A stretch of DNA of 64,000 nt from Streptomyces sp. NBC_00223 (GTDB taxonomy: Bacteria > Actinomycetota > Actinomycetes > Streptomycetales > Streptomycetaceae). The translations under genes and the position numbers were made by a program. The notes beneath the pieces are model-generated. The model saw only the letters and a list, made by a program, of their open reading frames with translations. It did no database searches and was not told where the DNA came from. Of the stretch, positions 32,955 to 41,594 are shown piece after piece; the first letter of the stretch is position 1, and every line of letters starts with the position of its first letter. The stretch covers positions 248,001 to 312,000 of the forward strand of contig NZ_CP108109.1 in the NCBI RefSeq assembly GCF_036199905.1. The letters run 5' to 3'.

Positions 32955-33530
32955 TCAGTCCTGTCCGGGCCTGGAGGGCAGCCGGTGGAAGCCGCCCTCG
33001 TGGTAGAGCAGCGGGCCGCCCGGTCCCCGGGACTCGGCGGCCACCGCCTGCGCGACCACTATCCGGTGGTCGCCCGCGGGCACTTGGCCGACGACCCGGC
33101 CGACGACCCAGGCGGAGACACCGCCCAGTAGCGGCACCCCGTGCGGGCCCGGGGCCCAGGCGGTGGCGGGACCGAAGCGGTCGGCGCCGCTGCGGGCGAA
33201 CAGGGCCGCCAACTCCTCCTGGTGCTCGCCGAGTATGTGGACGCCGACATAGGGCGCCTCGACCACGGCGGGCCAACTGGAGGAGCCGGAGCTGATGCCG
33301 AAGGAGAGCAGCGGTGGGTCGGCGGCCACCGAGGCGAGCGAGGTGGCAGTGAAGCCGGCCGGTCCGGCGGGCCCGGGCGCGGTGATCACCGCGACACCGG
33401 CGGCGTGCCGGCGGAAGACCGAGCGGAACAGGGCGGGATCGACGGCGCTGGTGGCGCCCGCTGCGGGGGCGCCGGAGTCGGAGGCGGGGACGGCCGGGCG
33501 GGCGGAACCGATGTCGCTCGTGGCGGTCAC
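32955..33530 (-). CDS. Flavin reductase-like protein (possible FMNH2 supplier for SsuD)
   Basis: A 191-residue flavin-reductase-domain protein. Residues 1-30 are a low-complexity Ala/Pro segment. The domain starts at DPALFRSVFRRHAAGVAVIT and continues with GFTATSLASVAADPPLLSFGI, the FMN-binding part, YVGVHILGEHQEELA and DHRIVVAQAVA. Enzymes of this type supply reduced FMN to partner monooxygenases. The start is a GTG with AAGGA 7 nt upstream. A 26-codon leader peptide lies 51 nt upstream and closely resembles the one in front of ssuD at 58348, so sulfonate desulfonation is a likely role. Confidence 0.88.
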   Translation of the reverse strand: MTATSDIGSARPAVPASDSGAPAAGATSAVDPALFRSVFRRHAAGVAVITAPGPAGPAGFTATSLASVAADPPLLSFGISSGSSSWPAVVEAPYVGVHILGEHQEELAALFARSGADRFGPATAWAPGPHGVPLLGGVSAWVVGRVVGQVPAGDHRIVVAQAVAAESRGPGGPLLYHEGGFHRLPSRPGQD

Positions 33531-33581
33531 GGAGACGTCCTTCGGATACGGGCGGATGAGCGGCGGACGGGGAGAAGGCGC

Positions 33582-33662
33582 TCAGTGGCCCGGACAGCGC
33601 GCGCTGGAGTGCCGTCCGAAGTCAATGTCGGCCCGCTTCCACAGCAGGGGGATGCGCGACAT
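33582..33662 (-). CDS. Cysteine-type leader peptide upstream of the flavin reductase gene
   Basis: A 26-codon open frame beginning MSRIPLL, with core RADIDFGRHSSARC and ending PGH. It belongs to the short (H/D)ID...C leader peptides seen upstream of sulfur-metabolism genes in Streptomyces. Cys23 (codon TGT) is followed by Pro24. There is no ribosome-binding site. A promoter TTGACG (33693-33698), 18-bp spacer and CACTCT (33669-33674) puts the start point exactly on the ATG. Its Asp-Phe-Gly codons contain CTTCGGA, complementary to TCCGAAG that overlaps the flavin reductase ribosome-binding site, so translation of the leader could affect the downstream gene. I infer cysteine sensing from the Cys codon and from gene context. 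Confidence 0.8.
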   Translation of the reverse strand: MSRIPLLWKRADIDFGRHSSARCPGH

Positions 33663-33668
33663 CACGTC

Positions 33669-33698
33669 AGAGTGACGATTCACGGCGCGGTCCGTCAA
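33669..33698 (-). promoter_or_regulatory. Promoter of the flavin-reductase leader transcript
   Basis: -35 TTGACG and -10 CACTCT are separated by 18 bp, with 6 nt between the -10 and the leader ATG. The geometry is identical to the promoter before the ssuD leader peptide. Confidence 0.65.
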
Positions 33699-33744
33699 GA
33701 GCCCGGTCGGCAGCGGATATGTCGTCACATCGCCCCCTCTCCGC

Positions 33745-34158
33745 TCAGACCGCCGACCCCAGCGCCGCGATCACGTCGGCGCGGCGCGGCTGCCCGGCGG
33801 CCCTGCGCACGACCGAGCCGTCGGCGGCAAGCACCAGTACGGTCGGGGTCTTGTGTATGTTCAGCCGGCGGACGAGTTCCAGGTGCGCCTCGGCGTCGAT
33901 CTCGATGTGCCGTACGCCCTCGACCATGTCCGCGACCTCGCCCAGCACCCGCCGGGTGGCCCGGCAGGGCGCGCAGAACGCGCTGGAGAACTGGACCAGG
34001 GTGGCCCGCTCCCCCAGCGGCCCGCCGAGATCGGCGGCGGTGAGCCGTTCTTCGCCGTCCTTGGCCCGCACGCGCACTCTCCCGTCCCGGCGCCGGTGGA
34101 TGACCCCGTAGACGCTCGCGGCGGCGAGCACGGCCAGGCACACGACCAGTCCCGTCAT
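33745..34158 (-). CDS. Membrane-anchored thioredoxin-family protein
   Basis: A 137-residue protein. An N-terminal hydrophobic helix (MTGLVVCLAVLAAASVYGVI) precedes a thioredoxin fold with the redox pair Cys62-Ala-Pro-Cys65 (FSSAFCAPCRATRR) and the cis-Pro loop KTPTVLVL. CAPC differs from the canonical CGPC and suggests a shifted redox potential. The ATG at 34158 has GAGG upstream; a GTG at 34170 is an alternative. It is divergent from a DUF4395 membrane protein, a common companion of thiol-redox genes. Confidence 0.9.
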   Translation of the reverse strand: MTGLVVCLAVLAAASVYGVIHRRRDGRVRVRAKDGEERLTAADLGGPLGERATLVQFSSAFCAPCRATRRVLGEVADMVEGVRHIEIDAEAHLELVRRLNIHKTPTVLVLAADGSVVRRAAGQPRRADVIAALGSAV

Positions 34159-34297
34159 CGCCGTCCTCACTTCTCTTCCGCGGCCCGCGTGTGGCGGGGC
34201 CGTGTTGCGTCGTCCCGGAGTTCATCTGTGCAGCGTTCATGCGACCGCAATGATTCCCGCGGGTCCGGCGGCTTGGCTTTCGGCCATCATTTCAGCC

Positions 34298-34705
34298 ATG
34301 GAGATAGATGTACGAGGGCCCCGGTTCGGTGCCGCCCTCACCACGCTGGTGCTCGCGGTCGTCCTGATCACCGGGAGCGGCTGGCTGCTGGCCGTTCAGG
34401 CGGCCTTCTTCGCGGTCGGCGCGGCAGCGGGGGTGCAGAACTCGCCGTACGGCCGGCTCTTCCGCGGCGTGGTGCGGCCCAGGATCGGTCCGCCGCCGGC
34501 CACCGAGGACGCGGCGCCGCCGCGCTTCGCCCAGGCGGTGGGGCTGGTCTTCTCGGTCGTCGGGGTGATCGGTTACGCGGTCGGTCCGCAGTGGCTGGGG
34601 CTGGCCGCGACCGCGTGCGCGCTGGCCGCCGCCTTCCTCAACGCGGCCTTCGCGTACTGCCTCGGCTGCGAGATGTACCTGCTGCTCAAGCGGGCCACCG
34701 CCTGA
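34298..34705 (+). CDS. DUF4395 membrane protein
   Basis: A 135-residue protein with four hydrophobic segments (ALTTLVLAVVLITGS, WLLAVQAAFFAVGAAAG, AVGLVFSVVGVIGYAVG and LAATACALAAAFLNAAFAYCLGC). It opens with EIDVRGPRFGAALT and ends CLGCEMYLLLKR, both typical of DUF4395. The two Cys in YCLGC may be redox-active with the thioredoxin encoded divergently next door. Its molecular role is unknown. Confidence 0.88.
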   Translation: MEIDVRGPRFGAALTTLVLAVVLITGSGWLLAVQAAFFAVGAAAGVQNSPYGRLFRGVVRPRIGPPPATEDAAPPRFAQAVGLVFSVVGVIGYAVGPQWLGLAATACALAAAFLNAAFAYCLGCEMYLLLKRATA

Positions 34706-34913
34706 CAGCTGCCCTGTGTCGAGAAGCCGATTTGTCGACCCGATGACGCCGATCCCCCGTCCCACCTGCGACGTGAGAAGAATCTCGCCGCGCCGCGGGC
34801 GCGCGGGATGACACGGGGGGCGCCGCCGGGGCACCATCGCTCAGCGGCCGACTCCGTACGGGCGCGTAACTTCCGCCGGGCGCGCCGCCCCGGAGAGAGC
34901 AGGTGCCCCCGTC

Positions 34914-35660
34914 ATGGCCGAACTCGTCTACCCGCCGGTCGTCGGCTTCGCCCGGACCATGTTCAAGGCGCAGGGTCTGCGCTTCGACATGCGGGGCACC
35001 GAGCATGTGCCGCGTGAGGGCGGCGCGCTGCTGGTGAGCAATCACATCGGCTATCTGGACTTCGTCTTCTGCGGTCTCAGCGCTCTCCCGTCCAAGCGGC
35101 TGGTGCGCTTCATGGCGAAGGAGTCGGTGTTCCGGCACAAGGTGTCGGGGCCGCTGATGCGGGCGATGAAGCACATCCCGGTGGACCGCTCGGAGGGTAT
35201 GCACGCTTACGCGCACGCGCTGGACGCGCTGCGCGGCGGCGAGATCATCGGGGTCTTCCCCGAGGCGACGATCTCGCAGTCCTTCACCCTCAAGGCGTTC
35301 AAGTCCGGTGCCGCGCGGCTGGCGATGGAGGCCGGGGTGCCGCTGCTGCCGATGGCGCTGTGGGGCACCCAGCGGCTGTGGACCAAGGGCCACCCGCGCA
35401 ACCTGGGCCGCACCAAGCTGCCGATCACGGTACGGATCGGCGAGCAGATGCGGCCGCACCAGAACGAGCGGGCCGGCGCGCTCACCCGGCGGCTGCGCCA
35501 GCGGGTCCAGGAGCTGCTGGAGGACGCCCAGCGGGCGTATCCCGGCCGTCCCTCCGGCCCGGACGACCGCTGGTGGCTCCCGGCGCACCTGGGCGGCACC
35601 GCGCCCACGCCGGAGGAGGCGGCGGCGCGGGACCGCGAGAGCCAGCCGCAGGCGAGCTGA
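34914..35660 (+). CDS. 1-acyl-sn-glycerol-3-phosphate acyltransferase (PlsC family)
   Basis: A 248-residue acyltransferase with the catalytic HX4D motif (His44-Asp49 in SNHIGYLDF), the substrate motif GVFPEATIS and VPLLPMALWGTQRLW. It transfers acyl chains to lysophosphatidate or a related lipid at the membrane. The C-terminal 35 residues are polar and not part of the domain. An isolated -10-like TAACTT lies at 34867-34872. It converges with the transglutaminase gene after a 20-nt gap. Confidence 0.93.
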   Translation: MAELVYPPVVGFARTMFKAQGLRFDMRGTEHVPREGGALLVSNHIGYLDFVFCGLSALPSKRLVRFMAKESVFRHKVSGPLMRAMKHIPVDRSEGMHAYAHALDALRGGEIIGVFPEATISQSFTLKAFKSGAARLAMEAGVPLLPMALWGTQRLWTKGHPRNLGRTKLPITVRIGEQMRPHQNERAGALTRRLRQRVQELLEDAQRAYPGRPSGPDDRWWLPAHLGGTAPTPEEAAARDRESQPQAS

Positions 35661-35680
35661 CGGGCTTCGCGCCTTCGCGC

Positions 35681-36283
35681 TCAGTCCAGTCCCGCGGGCA
35701 GCGTCACGGCCAGTTCGGTACGGGTCGCGGCAGCCCGCAGCGCGGCCAGTACGGGCGCGGGCGGCGCGGCGTAGAGCAGCGGGTAGTCCACCTCGCCGAG
35801 TTCGGGCCGCACCGGCCAGGCCAGCCGTTCGCCGTCGAGCGAGAACCGGGCGTCCACGCCGGGCTTGTTGCCGCGCGGGTCCTGGCGGGCCCAGCGGTCG
35901 TGGCCGGGCAGCAGCAGGGCGACGAGGCCGTGGACGACCGGGTGCGAGCCGTCGTCCTCGGTGAGCCGCTGGTAGCACAGCCCGGCCGGGATGCCCTCGG
36001 CGCGCAGCAGGGCGGCCAGGGCGTGCGACTTGGCGTAGCAGATGCCGGTGCGCCGTTCCAGCACGTCGGAGGCCCGCCAGGTGACGCGCTCGTCGCCGCT
36101 GTCGAAGGAGTGCGGGACGGCGTCACGGACGTACTCGAAGGCCGCCTTCGCATAGTCATACGGTTCGGGGGCGTCGGCGCGCAGCAGGGCGGCGGTCTCC
36201 CGTACCAGTGGGTGGCCGTGGTCGATGACCTCATCGGCGGCCAGATAGGCGGAAAGGTCGGCGGTCTCCGGGGTGGGCTCCAT
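35681..36283 (-). CDS. Transglutaminase-like domain protein
   Basis: A 200-residue protein of the transglutaminase-core family. The catalytic Cys is in RRTGICYAKSHALAALLRAEGIP, the His in SHPVVHGLVALLLPG and the acid in the following HDRWARQDPRGN. There is no signal peptide, so it is cytoplasmic. It may be a protease or amidase and not a crosslinker. It lies 50 nt downstream of the threonine aldolase gene, as the last member of a four-gene operon. Confidence 0.88.
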   Translation of the reverse strand: MEPTPETADLSAYLAADEVIDHGHPLVRETAALLRADAPEPYDYAKAAFEYVRDAVPHSFDSGDERVTWRASDVLERRTGICYAKSHALAALLRAEGIPAGLCYQRLTEDDGSHPVVHGLVALLLPGHDRWARQDPRGNKPGVDARFSLDGERLAWPVRPELGEVDYPLLYAAPPAPVLAALRAAATRTELAVTLPAGLD

Positions 36284-36333
36284 GGAGCCGAGCCTAGGAG
36301 GCCGCCGACCTTTCGTTCAATCAGTTTACGGTG

Positions 36334-37431
36334 CTACGCATACTCATGCAGTTCCTCGGCGAGGGCGGCGGCGAATGCGTCGACGTCCTCCTCCGTGGTG
36401 TCGAAGGAGCACATCCAGCGCACCTCGCCGGTCTTCTCGTCCCAGAAGTAGAAGCGGTAGCGCTTCTGCAGCCGTTCGCTGACCTCGCGCGGCAGGAGCG
36501 CGAAGACGGCGTTGGACTGCACCGGGCGCAGCACCGTGACCCCGTCGAGGTCGCGGACCGCCCGGTCGAGGCGGCGGGCCATGGCGTTGGCGTGCGCGGC
36601 GCTGCGCAGCCACAGGTCGCCGGCCAGCAGCGCCTCGAACTGCACGGACACGAAGCGCATCTTGGAGGCGAGCTGCATGGAGAGCTTGCGCAGGTGCGGC
36701 AGGGCGCGGACCCGTGCGGGGTCGAGGACGACCACGCACTCGCCGAGCAGCAGACCGTTCTTGGTGCCGCCGAAGGACAGGATGTCGACCCCGGCCTCGG
36801 TGGTGAAGCGGGCGAGCGGCACATCCAGGCTCGCCGCCGCGTTGGCGATCCGGGCGCCGTCCAGGTGCACGGCCATGCCGAGCTGGTGGGCGTGGTCGCA
36901 GATCGCCCGGATCTCCTCGGGCGTGTAGCAGGTGCCCAGCTCGGTGGTCTGGGTGATCGAGACGACCTGCGGCTGGGCCCGGTGCTCGTCGTCGAAGCCG
37001 TACGCCTGCCGGTCGATCAGCTCGGGGGTGAGCTTGCCGTCCTCGGTGGGCACGGTGAGCAGCTTGAGGCCGCCGACCCGCTCGGGGGCGCCGCACTCGT
37101 CGACGTTGATGTGCGCGGACTCGGCGCAGATCACCGCGCCCCAGCGCTCGGTGACGGCCTGGAGGGCGGTCACATTGGCGCCGGTGCCGTTGAAGACGGG
37201 GAATGCCTCCGCGCGGGGGCCGAAGTGGCGGCGGAAGACCTCCTGGAGGTGGACGGTGTAGTCGTCCCCGCCGTAGGCGACCTGGTGGCCGCCGTTGGCG
37301 AGGGCGAGGGCGGTGAGCACTTCGGGGTGCACTCCCGCGTAGTTGTCGCTGGCGAATCCGCGTACCCGCGGATCGTGGCGCCGTACGGCGTCGGTGGCGA
37401 GCTGTTCGGTCACGGTCGGGGCGTCAGCCAC
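36334..37431 (-). CDS. ltaE: Low-specificity L-threonine aldolase
   Basis: A 365-residue fold-type I PLP enzyme. Asp191 (VHLDGARIAN) should contact the pyridine nitrogen, and Lys224 (LSFGGTKNGLL) forms the Schiff base. FASDNYAGVHPEVL at the N-terminus is the family start. It splits L-threonine or L-allo-threonine to glycine and acetaldehyde. Its GTG overlaps the end of the upstream SDR gene by 22 nt, so the two are translationally coupled. Confidence 0.92.
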   Translation of the reverse strand: MADAPTVTEQLATDAVRRHDPRVRGFASDNYAGVHPEVLTALALANGGHQVAYGGDDYTVHLQEVFRRHFGPRAEAFPVFNGTGANVTALQAVTERWGAVICAESAHINVDECGAPERVGGLKLLTVPTEDGKLTPELIDRQAYGFDDEHRAQPQVVSITQTTELGTCYTPEEIRAICDHAHQLGMAVHLDGARIANAAASLDVPLARFTTEAGVDILSFGGTKNGLLLGECVVVLDPARVRALPHLRKLSMQLASKMRFVSVQFEALLAGDLWLRSAAHANAMARRLDRAVRDLDGVTVLRPVQSNAVFALLPREVSERLQKRYRFYFWDEKTGEVRWMCSFDTTEEDVDAFAAALAEELHEYA

Positions 37432-38168
37432 TGTCGGGTCCCGTTCACTTCCGTAGGGCTCCGGTCCCAGACGGCCGCGATCGCCTCGGCGAGGTCGTGG
37501 ACGTCGGTGAAACCGGCGAATTTGGCGTTCGGGCGCTGGGCCCGCAGCTCATCGTGCACCAGCGCCTTGATCACCAGTACGGTGGCCGCCGCCGTGGGCT
37601 CGTTCTCGCCGCTCAGCTTGCGGAAGGAGTCGGCCATCGCGAGCGTCCACGCCTCGGCCGCGGCCTTGGACGCGGCGTAAGCGGCGTTGCCGGCCGTGGG
37701 CTCGGTGGCCGCGGCGGCGCTGATCAGCACATAGCGTCCGCCGGGGCTGCGCATCAGGCCGTCGTGGAAGGCCATGGAGGTGCGCTGGACGGTACGGATC
37801 AGCAGGTCGTGCAGCACGTCCCAGTCGGCCAGCTCGATCTCCGGGAAGGAGGCGGAACCGCGCCAGCCGCCGACGAGGTGCACCAGGCCGTCGACCCGGC
37901 CGTGGTCCTTCTCGATCCGGGAGGCCCAGTCCTGGGTGGCCTCCAGGGCCAGCAGGTCCACGATCTCGCCGGTGATGTCCGCGCCGCCCGCGTCGTACTG
38001 CGCCGCGTCCACGGCCTCGGCCAGCCGCTCGGGGTCCGCGTCCGCGGCGATCACATGGCCGCCCGCGCGGGCCAGCCGCTGAAGCACCGCCCGGCCCGCC
38101 GGACCGCCCGCGCCCGCGACCGCGATCACCGCTCCGTCGAGTCCGCCTGTGTATGTGTCGGTCGTCAT
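37410..38168 (-). CDS. SDR-family oxidoreductase
   Basis: A 252-residue short-chain dehydrogenase. The N-terminal nucleotide motif is VAGAGGPAGRAVLQRL, a variant of TGxxxGxG. An NNAG-like segment is VHLVGGWRG, and the catalytic Ser-Tyr-Lys set is in LISAAAATEP and AAYAASKAA. The ATG at 38168 has GAGGAGG upstream; an in-frame GTG at 38195 would overlap the upstream gene by 4 nt. The substrate is unknown. It lies between the DUF6421 and threonine aldolase genes in one operon. Confidence 0.9.
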   Translation of the reverse strand: MTTDTYTGGLDGAVIAVAGAGGPAGRAVLQRLARAGGHVIAADADPERLAEAVDAAQYDAGGADITGEIVDLLALEATQDWASRIEKDHGRVDGLVHLVGGWRGSASFPEIELADWDVLHDLLIRTVQRTSMAFHDGLMRSPGGRYVLISAAAATEPTAGNAAYAASKAAAEAWTLAMADSFRKLSGENEPTAAATVLVIKALVHDELRAQRPNAKFAGFTDVHDLAEAIAAVWDRSPTEVNGTRQWLTPRP

Positions 38169-38191
38169 CTCCGCCTCCTCGCCGGCACCGG

Positions 38192-39589
38192 TCACGCGGC
38201 GCCTCGCAGCGCGCTGTCGCCGGTGATGCCCTTGGTCGAGGCGATCACCTCGCGGAGCTTCTTCGCAAGGGCCTCATAGAACATGCTGAGCGGAAATTCG
38301 TCCGCCAGCACTTCGTCCACCAGCTTGCGCGGCGGGAGCGAGAGGTCCAGGGCTTCCGGACCCTTCGCCCAGACGGAGCCGGGATGCGGGGAGAGGTACG
38401 TCGCGACCAGATCGTAGGCGGCGAACCAGTGCACGAGTTTGGGCCGGTCGATGCCGTCCCGGTACAGCGTCTCGATCTCGGCGCAGAGCTGGTTGGTGAC
38501 CCGCGGTGCGCGCTCCCAGTCGATGTGCAGGGTGTTGTCAGTCCAGCGTACGGCGTCGTGCTTGTGGAGGTAGGCGAAGAGCAGCTGTCCGCCGAGCCCG
38601 TCGTAGTTGCGCACGCGCTCACCGGTGACCGGGAAGCGGAAGAGCCGGTCGAAGAGGATCGCGTACTGCACGCCCAAGCCCATCGGGTGGCCCTCGGCCT
38701 GGAGCGCGACGGCCTCCTTGAAGGTGGTCAGGTCGCAGCGCAGCTCTTCGAGGCCGTACATCCAGAACGGCGCGCGCTGCTTGATCATGAAGGGGTCGAA
38801 CGGCAGGTCGCCGTGGCTGTGGGTGCGGTCGTGGATCATGTCCCACAGCACATAGGTCTGCTGCGCCAGCTCCTGGTCCTCGACCAGCCGGACGGCCTCC
38901 TCGGGCAGCTCCAGGCCGAGGGTGTCCACGGCGGCGGCGGTCACGGCGCGGAAGCGGGCCGCCTCGCGGTCGCAGAAGATGGCACCCCAGGTCCAGCGCT
39001 CGGGGGCCTGGCGTACGGCGACGGTCTCGGGGAAGAGCACCGCGGAGTTGGTGTCGTAACCCGGGGTGAAGTCCTCGAAGGTGATGGGGACGAAGAGCGG
39101 GTTGTCGTACCGGGTGCGCTCCAGTTCGGCCAGCCATTCGGGCCAGACCACACGCAGGGCGACCGCTTCGAGGTTGCGGTTCGGGTTGCCGTTCTGGGTG
39201 TACATCGGGAAGACGACGAGGTGGCGCAGGCCGTCGCGGCGGTCGGCGGCGGGCTGGAAGGCCAGCAGCGAGTCGAGGAAGTCGGGGACGGCGAAGCCGC
39301 CGTCGGACCAGCGCCGCAGATCGGCGACCAGGGCGCGGTGGTAGTCGGCGTCGTGCGGGAGCAGCGGGGAGAGCTGCTCGACCGCGTCCACGACCCGGGC
39401 CAGGGTGCGTACGGCGTCGTCCCGGGGGGGCGCGCCCTCGGCGTCGAAGTCGATCGAGCCGTCCTTCTGCTGCCAGGGCCTGATGGCTTCCACCGCCTGC
39501 TTCAGCACGGCCCACTGGGGGTGGCCGACGATCCCGTCGCCGGACATCTCACTCCCACCCGCCGCCTCCGGCGAAAGAACTTCACTCAT
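38192..39589 (-). CDS. DUF6421-like protein of unknown function
   Basis: A 465-residue soluble protein that I match to DUF6421, an actinobacterial family without known function. Striking conserved-looking stretches are FPMYTQNGNPNRNLEAVALR, WDMIHDRTHSHGDLPFDPFM (His-rich, possibly metal-binding) and FWMYGLEELRCDL. There are no membrane helices and no signal peptide. The ATG at 39589 has AAGGAGG upstream. It is the first gene of the operon with SDR, threonine aldolase and transglutaminase-like genes, and a recognisable promoter precedes it. Confidence 0.82.
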   Translation of the reverse strand: MSEVLSPEAAGGSEMSGDGIVGHPQWAVLKQAVEAIRPWQQKDGSIDFDAEGAPPRDDAVRTLARVVDAVEQLSPLLPHDADYHRALVADLRRWSDGGFAVPDFLDSLLAFQPAADRRDGLRHLVVFPMYTQNGNPNRNLEAVALRVVWPEWLAELERTRYDNPLFVPITFEDFTPGYDTNSAVLFPETVAVRQAPERWTWGAIFCDREAARFRAVTAAAVDTLGLELPEEAVRLVEDQELAQQTYVLWDMIHDRTHSHGDLPFDPFMIKQRAPFWMYGLEELRCDLTTFKEAVALQAEGHPMGLGVQYAILFDRLFRFPVTGERVRNYDGLGGQLLFAYLHKHDAVRWTDNTLHIDWERAPRVTNQLCAEIETLYRDGIDRPKLVHWFAAYDLVATYLSPHPGSVWAKGPEALDLSLPPRKLVDEVLADEFPLSMFYEALAKKLREVIASTKGITGDSALRGAA

Positions 39590-39624
39590 GACCCCTCCTT
39601 TGCAAAAGAACCTCTCGTTCAGAC

Positions 39625-39654
39625 ACGGTAGCCGCGACCTTGATCCCGCTTCAA
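39625..39654 (-). promoter_or_regulatory. Promoter of the DUF6421 operon
   Basis: TTGAAG (39654-39649), an 18-bp spacer and TACCGT (39630-39625) on the minus strand give a start point about 30 nt before the ATG. Confidence 0.6.
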
Positions 39655-39852
39655 CCGGGGCCGGGGAAAATATCCTGCCCCATGGCGTGTCGACCGCTGT
39701 TTTTACTGTTGGCTTCCCGGATGACTCACTAAAAGTTGCCGTTTCGTCTCCTTGGCAGCAGACCCGGCACCGCGATCTCCCCCACGGGCGCCGGCGCCGA
39801 CTCGTCACCCGGGGTTCGGGCGCGCGCCGCCTCGGCTGACTAGGGTGCGGCC

Positions 39853-40521
39853 ATGAGCTTCCTCACCGTCGGTCACCGCGGGGTCATGGGCGTCGAGCCG
39901 GAGAACACCCTGCGGTCCTTCCGCCGGGCCGAGCGGGCGGGCCTGGACCAGATCGAACTGGACCTCCATCTGAGCAAGGACTGCGCGCTGGTCGTCATGC
40001 ACGACTCCGAGGTGGACCGCACCACCGACGGCGCCGGACTGGTCCGCGATCTGACCCTCGCCGAGATCCGCGGCCTGGACGCCGGGCTCGGCGAGCGCGT
40101 ACCGCTCTTCGAGGAGGTGCTGGACGCGGTCGCCCTGCCCGTGCAGGCCGAGATCAAGGACATCGCGGCGGCCCGGGTGCTGGCCGCCGTACTGCGCGAG
40201 CGCGGCGAGACCGACCGGGTCAGCGTTCTGTCCTTCCACGACAAGGCCCTCGCCGAGGTCCGCACCCTGCTCCCCGAGGCGCGCACGGTGCTGGTCGCGA
40301 GCGAACTGGGCCCCGACCTCGTCCCGCGCGCCCAGGCCGTCGGCGCCCGCCTGGTCAGTCTTGACCTGACCCGGATCAGCCTGGACGTCGTACGCCGCTG
40401 CCACGCGGCCGGGATCGCCGTGATGGCCTGGCCCGTGAACTCCGCGCGGGACTGGGCGCTGGCCCGCGCGCTCGGCCTGGACGGCGCCGCCACCGACCTG
40501 CCGGAGGAGCCCGCCGGGTAG
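39853..40521 (+). CDS. Glycerophosphodiester phosphodiesterase
   Basis: A 222-residue GDPD TIM barrel. GHRG at residues 7-10, PENTLRSF, QIELDLHLSKD and VMHDSEVDRTTDG supply the metal-binding and catalytic residues. It has no signal peptide and is short, so it is a cytoplasmic enzyme releasing glycerol-3-phosphate from glycerophosphodiesters. TAGGGT at 39841-39846 lies exactly 7-12 nt before the ATG, so the mRNA is probably leaderless. Confidence 0.93.
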   Translation: MSFLTVGHRGVMGVEPENTLRSFRRAERAGLDQIELDLHLSKDCALVVMHDSEVDRTTDGAGLVRDLTLAEIRGLDAGLGERVPLFEEVLDAVALPVQAEIKDIAAARVLAAVLRERGETDRVSVLSFHDKALAEVRTLLPEARTVLVASELGPDLVPRAQAVGARLVSLDLTRISLDVVRRCHAAGIAVMAWPVNSARDWALARALGLDGAATDLPEEPAG

Positions 40522-40660
40522 CGGCCGCGGCGATCACCGTGCGCGACACGCGTGCCACCCCTCGTGACCGTCCGCAACACAGCGGACACAAAGGTCCGTC
40601 ATTCGGACAACAGTCCCCATCGCATGGACAGACCCGTCCACGCGGTGCCAAAGTCCCGCC

Positions 40661-41569
40661 ATGCGTCCCGCGATCACGCCGTCCCCGCGCCGCGTCGCCC
40701 TCCCGGCGGCCGCCCTGCTCACCCTCGCCCTCGCCGTCGGCTGCTCGCCGCAGGACGACGACACCGCCTCCGACACACCGGCGTCGCCCTCGTCCGGCGC
40801 GCCCGCGACCACCGCCGCCTGCGCGCCGGGGTCGCTCCCGACCCACTCCGCGGGCAAGCTCACCATCGGCACCGACAACCCGGCGTACGACCCCTGGTTC
40901 TCCGACAACAAGCCGTCCAACGGCAAGGGATACGAATCGGCGGTCGCCTACGCGGTGGCCAAGCAGCTCGGTTACCCGCAGGACCAGGTGGTCTGGAAGA
41001 CCGTGCCCTTCAACAGCGCCTTCGCGCCCGGGGTCAAGGACTTCGACTTCGACATCAACCAGGTGTCGATCAACGCCGACCGCAAGAAGGCCGTCGACTT
41101 CTCGCCGGGCTACTACGACGTACGGCAGGCCGTCATCGCCCGCAAGGGCTCGAAGATCGCCGGCGCGCACGCCATCGCCGACCTCAAGGGCGCGAAGCTG
41201 GGCGCCCAGATCGGCACCACCAGCCTCGACTTCATCACCGACGTGGTGAAGCCGTCCAAGCAGCCCGCCGTCTTCCAGCGCAACGACCTGGCCGTGGCCG
41301 CGCTCAAGAACGGCCAGGTCGACGGCATCGTGGTGGACCTGCCGACCGCCTTCTACATCACCGGCGCGGAGGTCCCCGACGCCAAGGTCGTCGGGCAGTT
41401 CGCCAACACCGGTGGCACACCCGAGCAGTTCGGGCTCGTCCTCGACAAGGGCAGCAAGCTGACGGACTGTGTGTCGCGGGCCGTCACCGCGCTGCGCTCG
41501 GACGGCACCCTGGCCGCGATCGAGAAGCAGTGGCTGTCCGACGCGGTCGACGCCCCGGTGCTCAAGTGA
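40661..41569 (+). CDS. Polar amino-acid ABC transporter substrate-binding lipoprotein
   Basis: A 302-residue lipoprotein. Basic N-terminus, hydrophobic helix and lipobox LAVGC give Cys28 as the lipidated residue, followed by an Asp/Ser/Pro linker. The mature part is a family 3 solute-binding protein (KLTIGTDNPAYDPWF, VKDFDFDINQVSINADRKK, GAQIGTTSLDFITD). It heads an importer operon with permease and ATPase. TGGACA (40625-40630), an 18-bp spacer and CAAAGT (40649-40654) suggest a leaderless start at the ATG. Confidence 0.94.
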   Translation: MRPAITPSPRRVALPAAALLTLALAVGCSPQDDDTASDTPASPSSGAPATTAACAPGSLPTHSAGKLTIGTDNPAYDPWFSDNKPSNGKGYESAVAYAVAKQLGYPQDQVVWKTVPFNSAFAPGVKDFDFDINQVSINADRKKAVDFSPGYYDVRQAVIARKGSKIAGAHAIADLKGAKLGAQIGTTSLDFITDVVKPSKQPAVFQRNDLAVAALKNGQVDGIVVDLPTAFYITGAEVPDAKVVGQFANTGGTPEQFGLVLDKGSKLTDCVSRAVTALRSDGTLAAIEKQWLSDAVDAPVLK

Positions 41570-41594
41570 CCGCCCCCGTACCGCGGAGCTGCCG

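Noticed and set aside
40534..40620. Minus-strand 28-codon frame with a CVRC...HAC pattern upstream of the amino-acid importer
   Set aside because: The Cys/His spacing looked zinc-ribbon-like, but third-position G+C is only about two thirds, there is no clear ribosome-binding site, and it overlaps the importer promoter.
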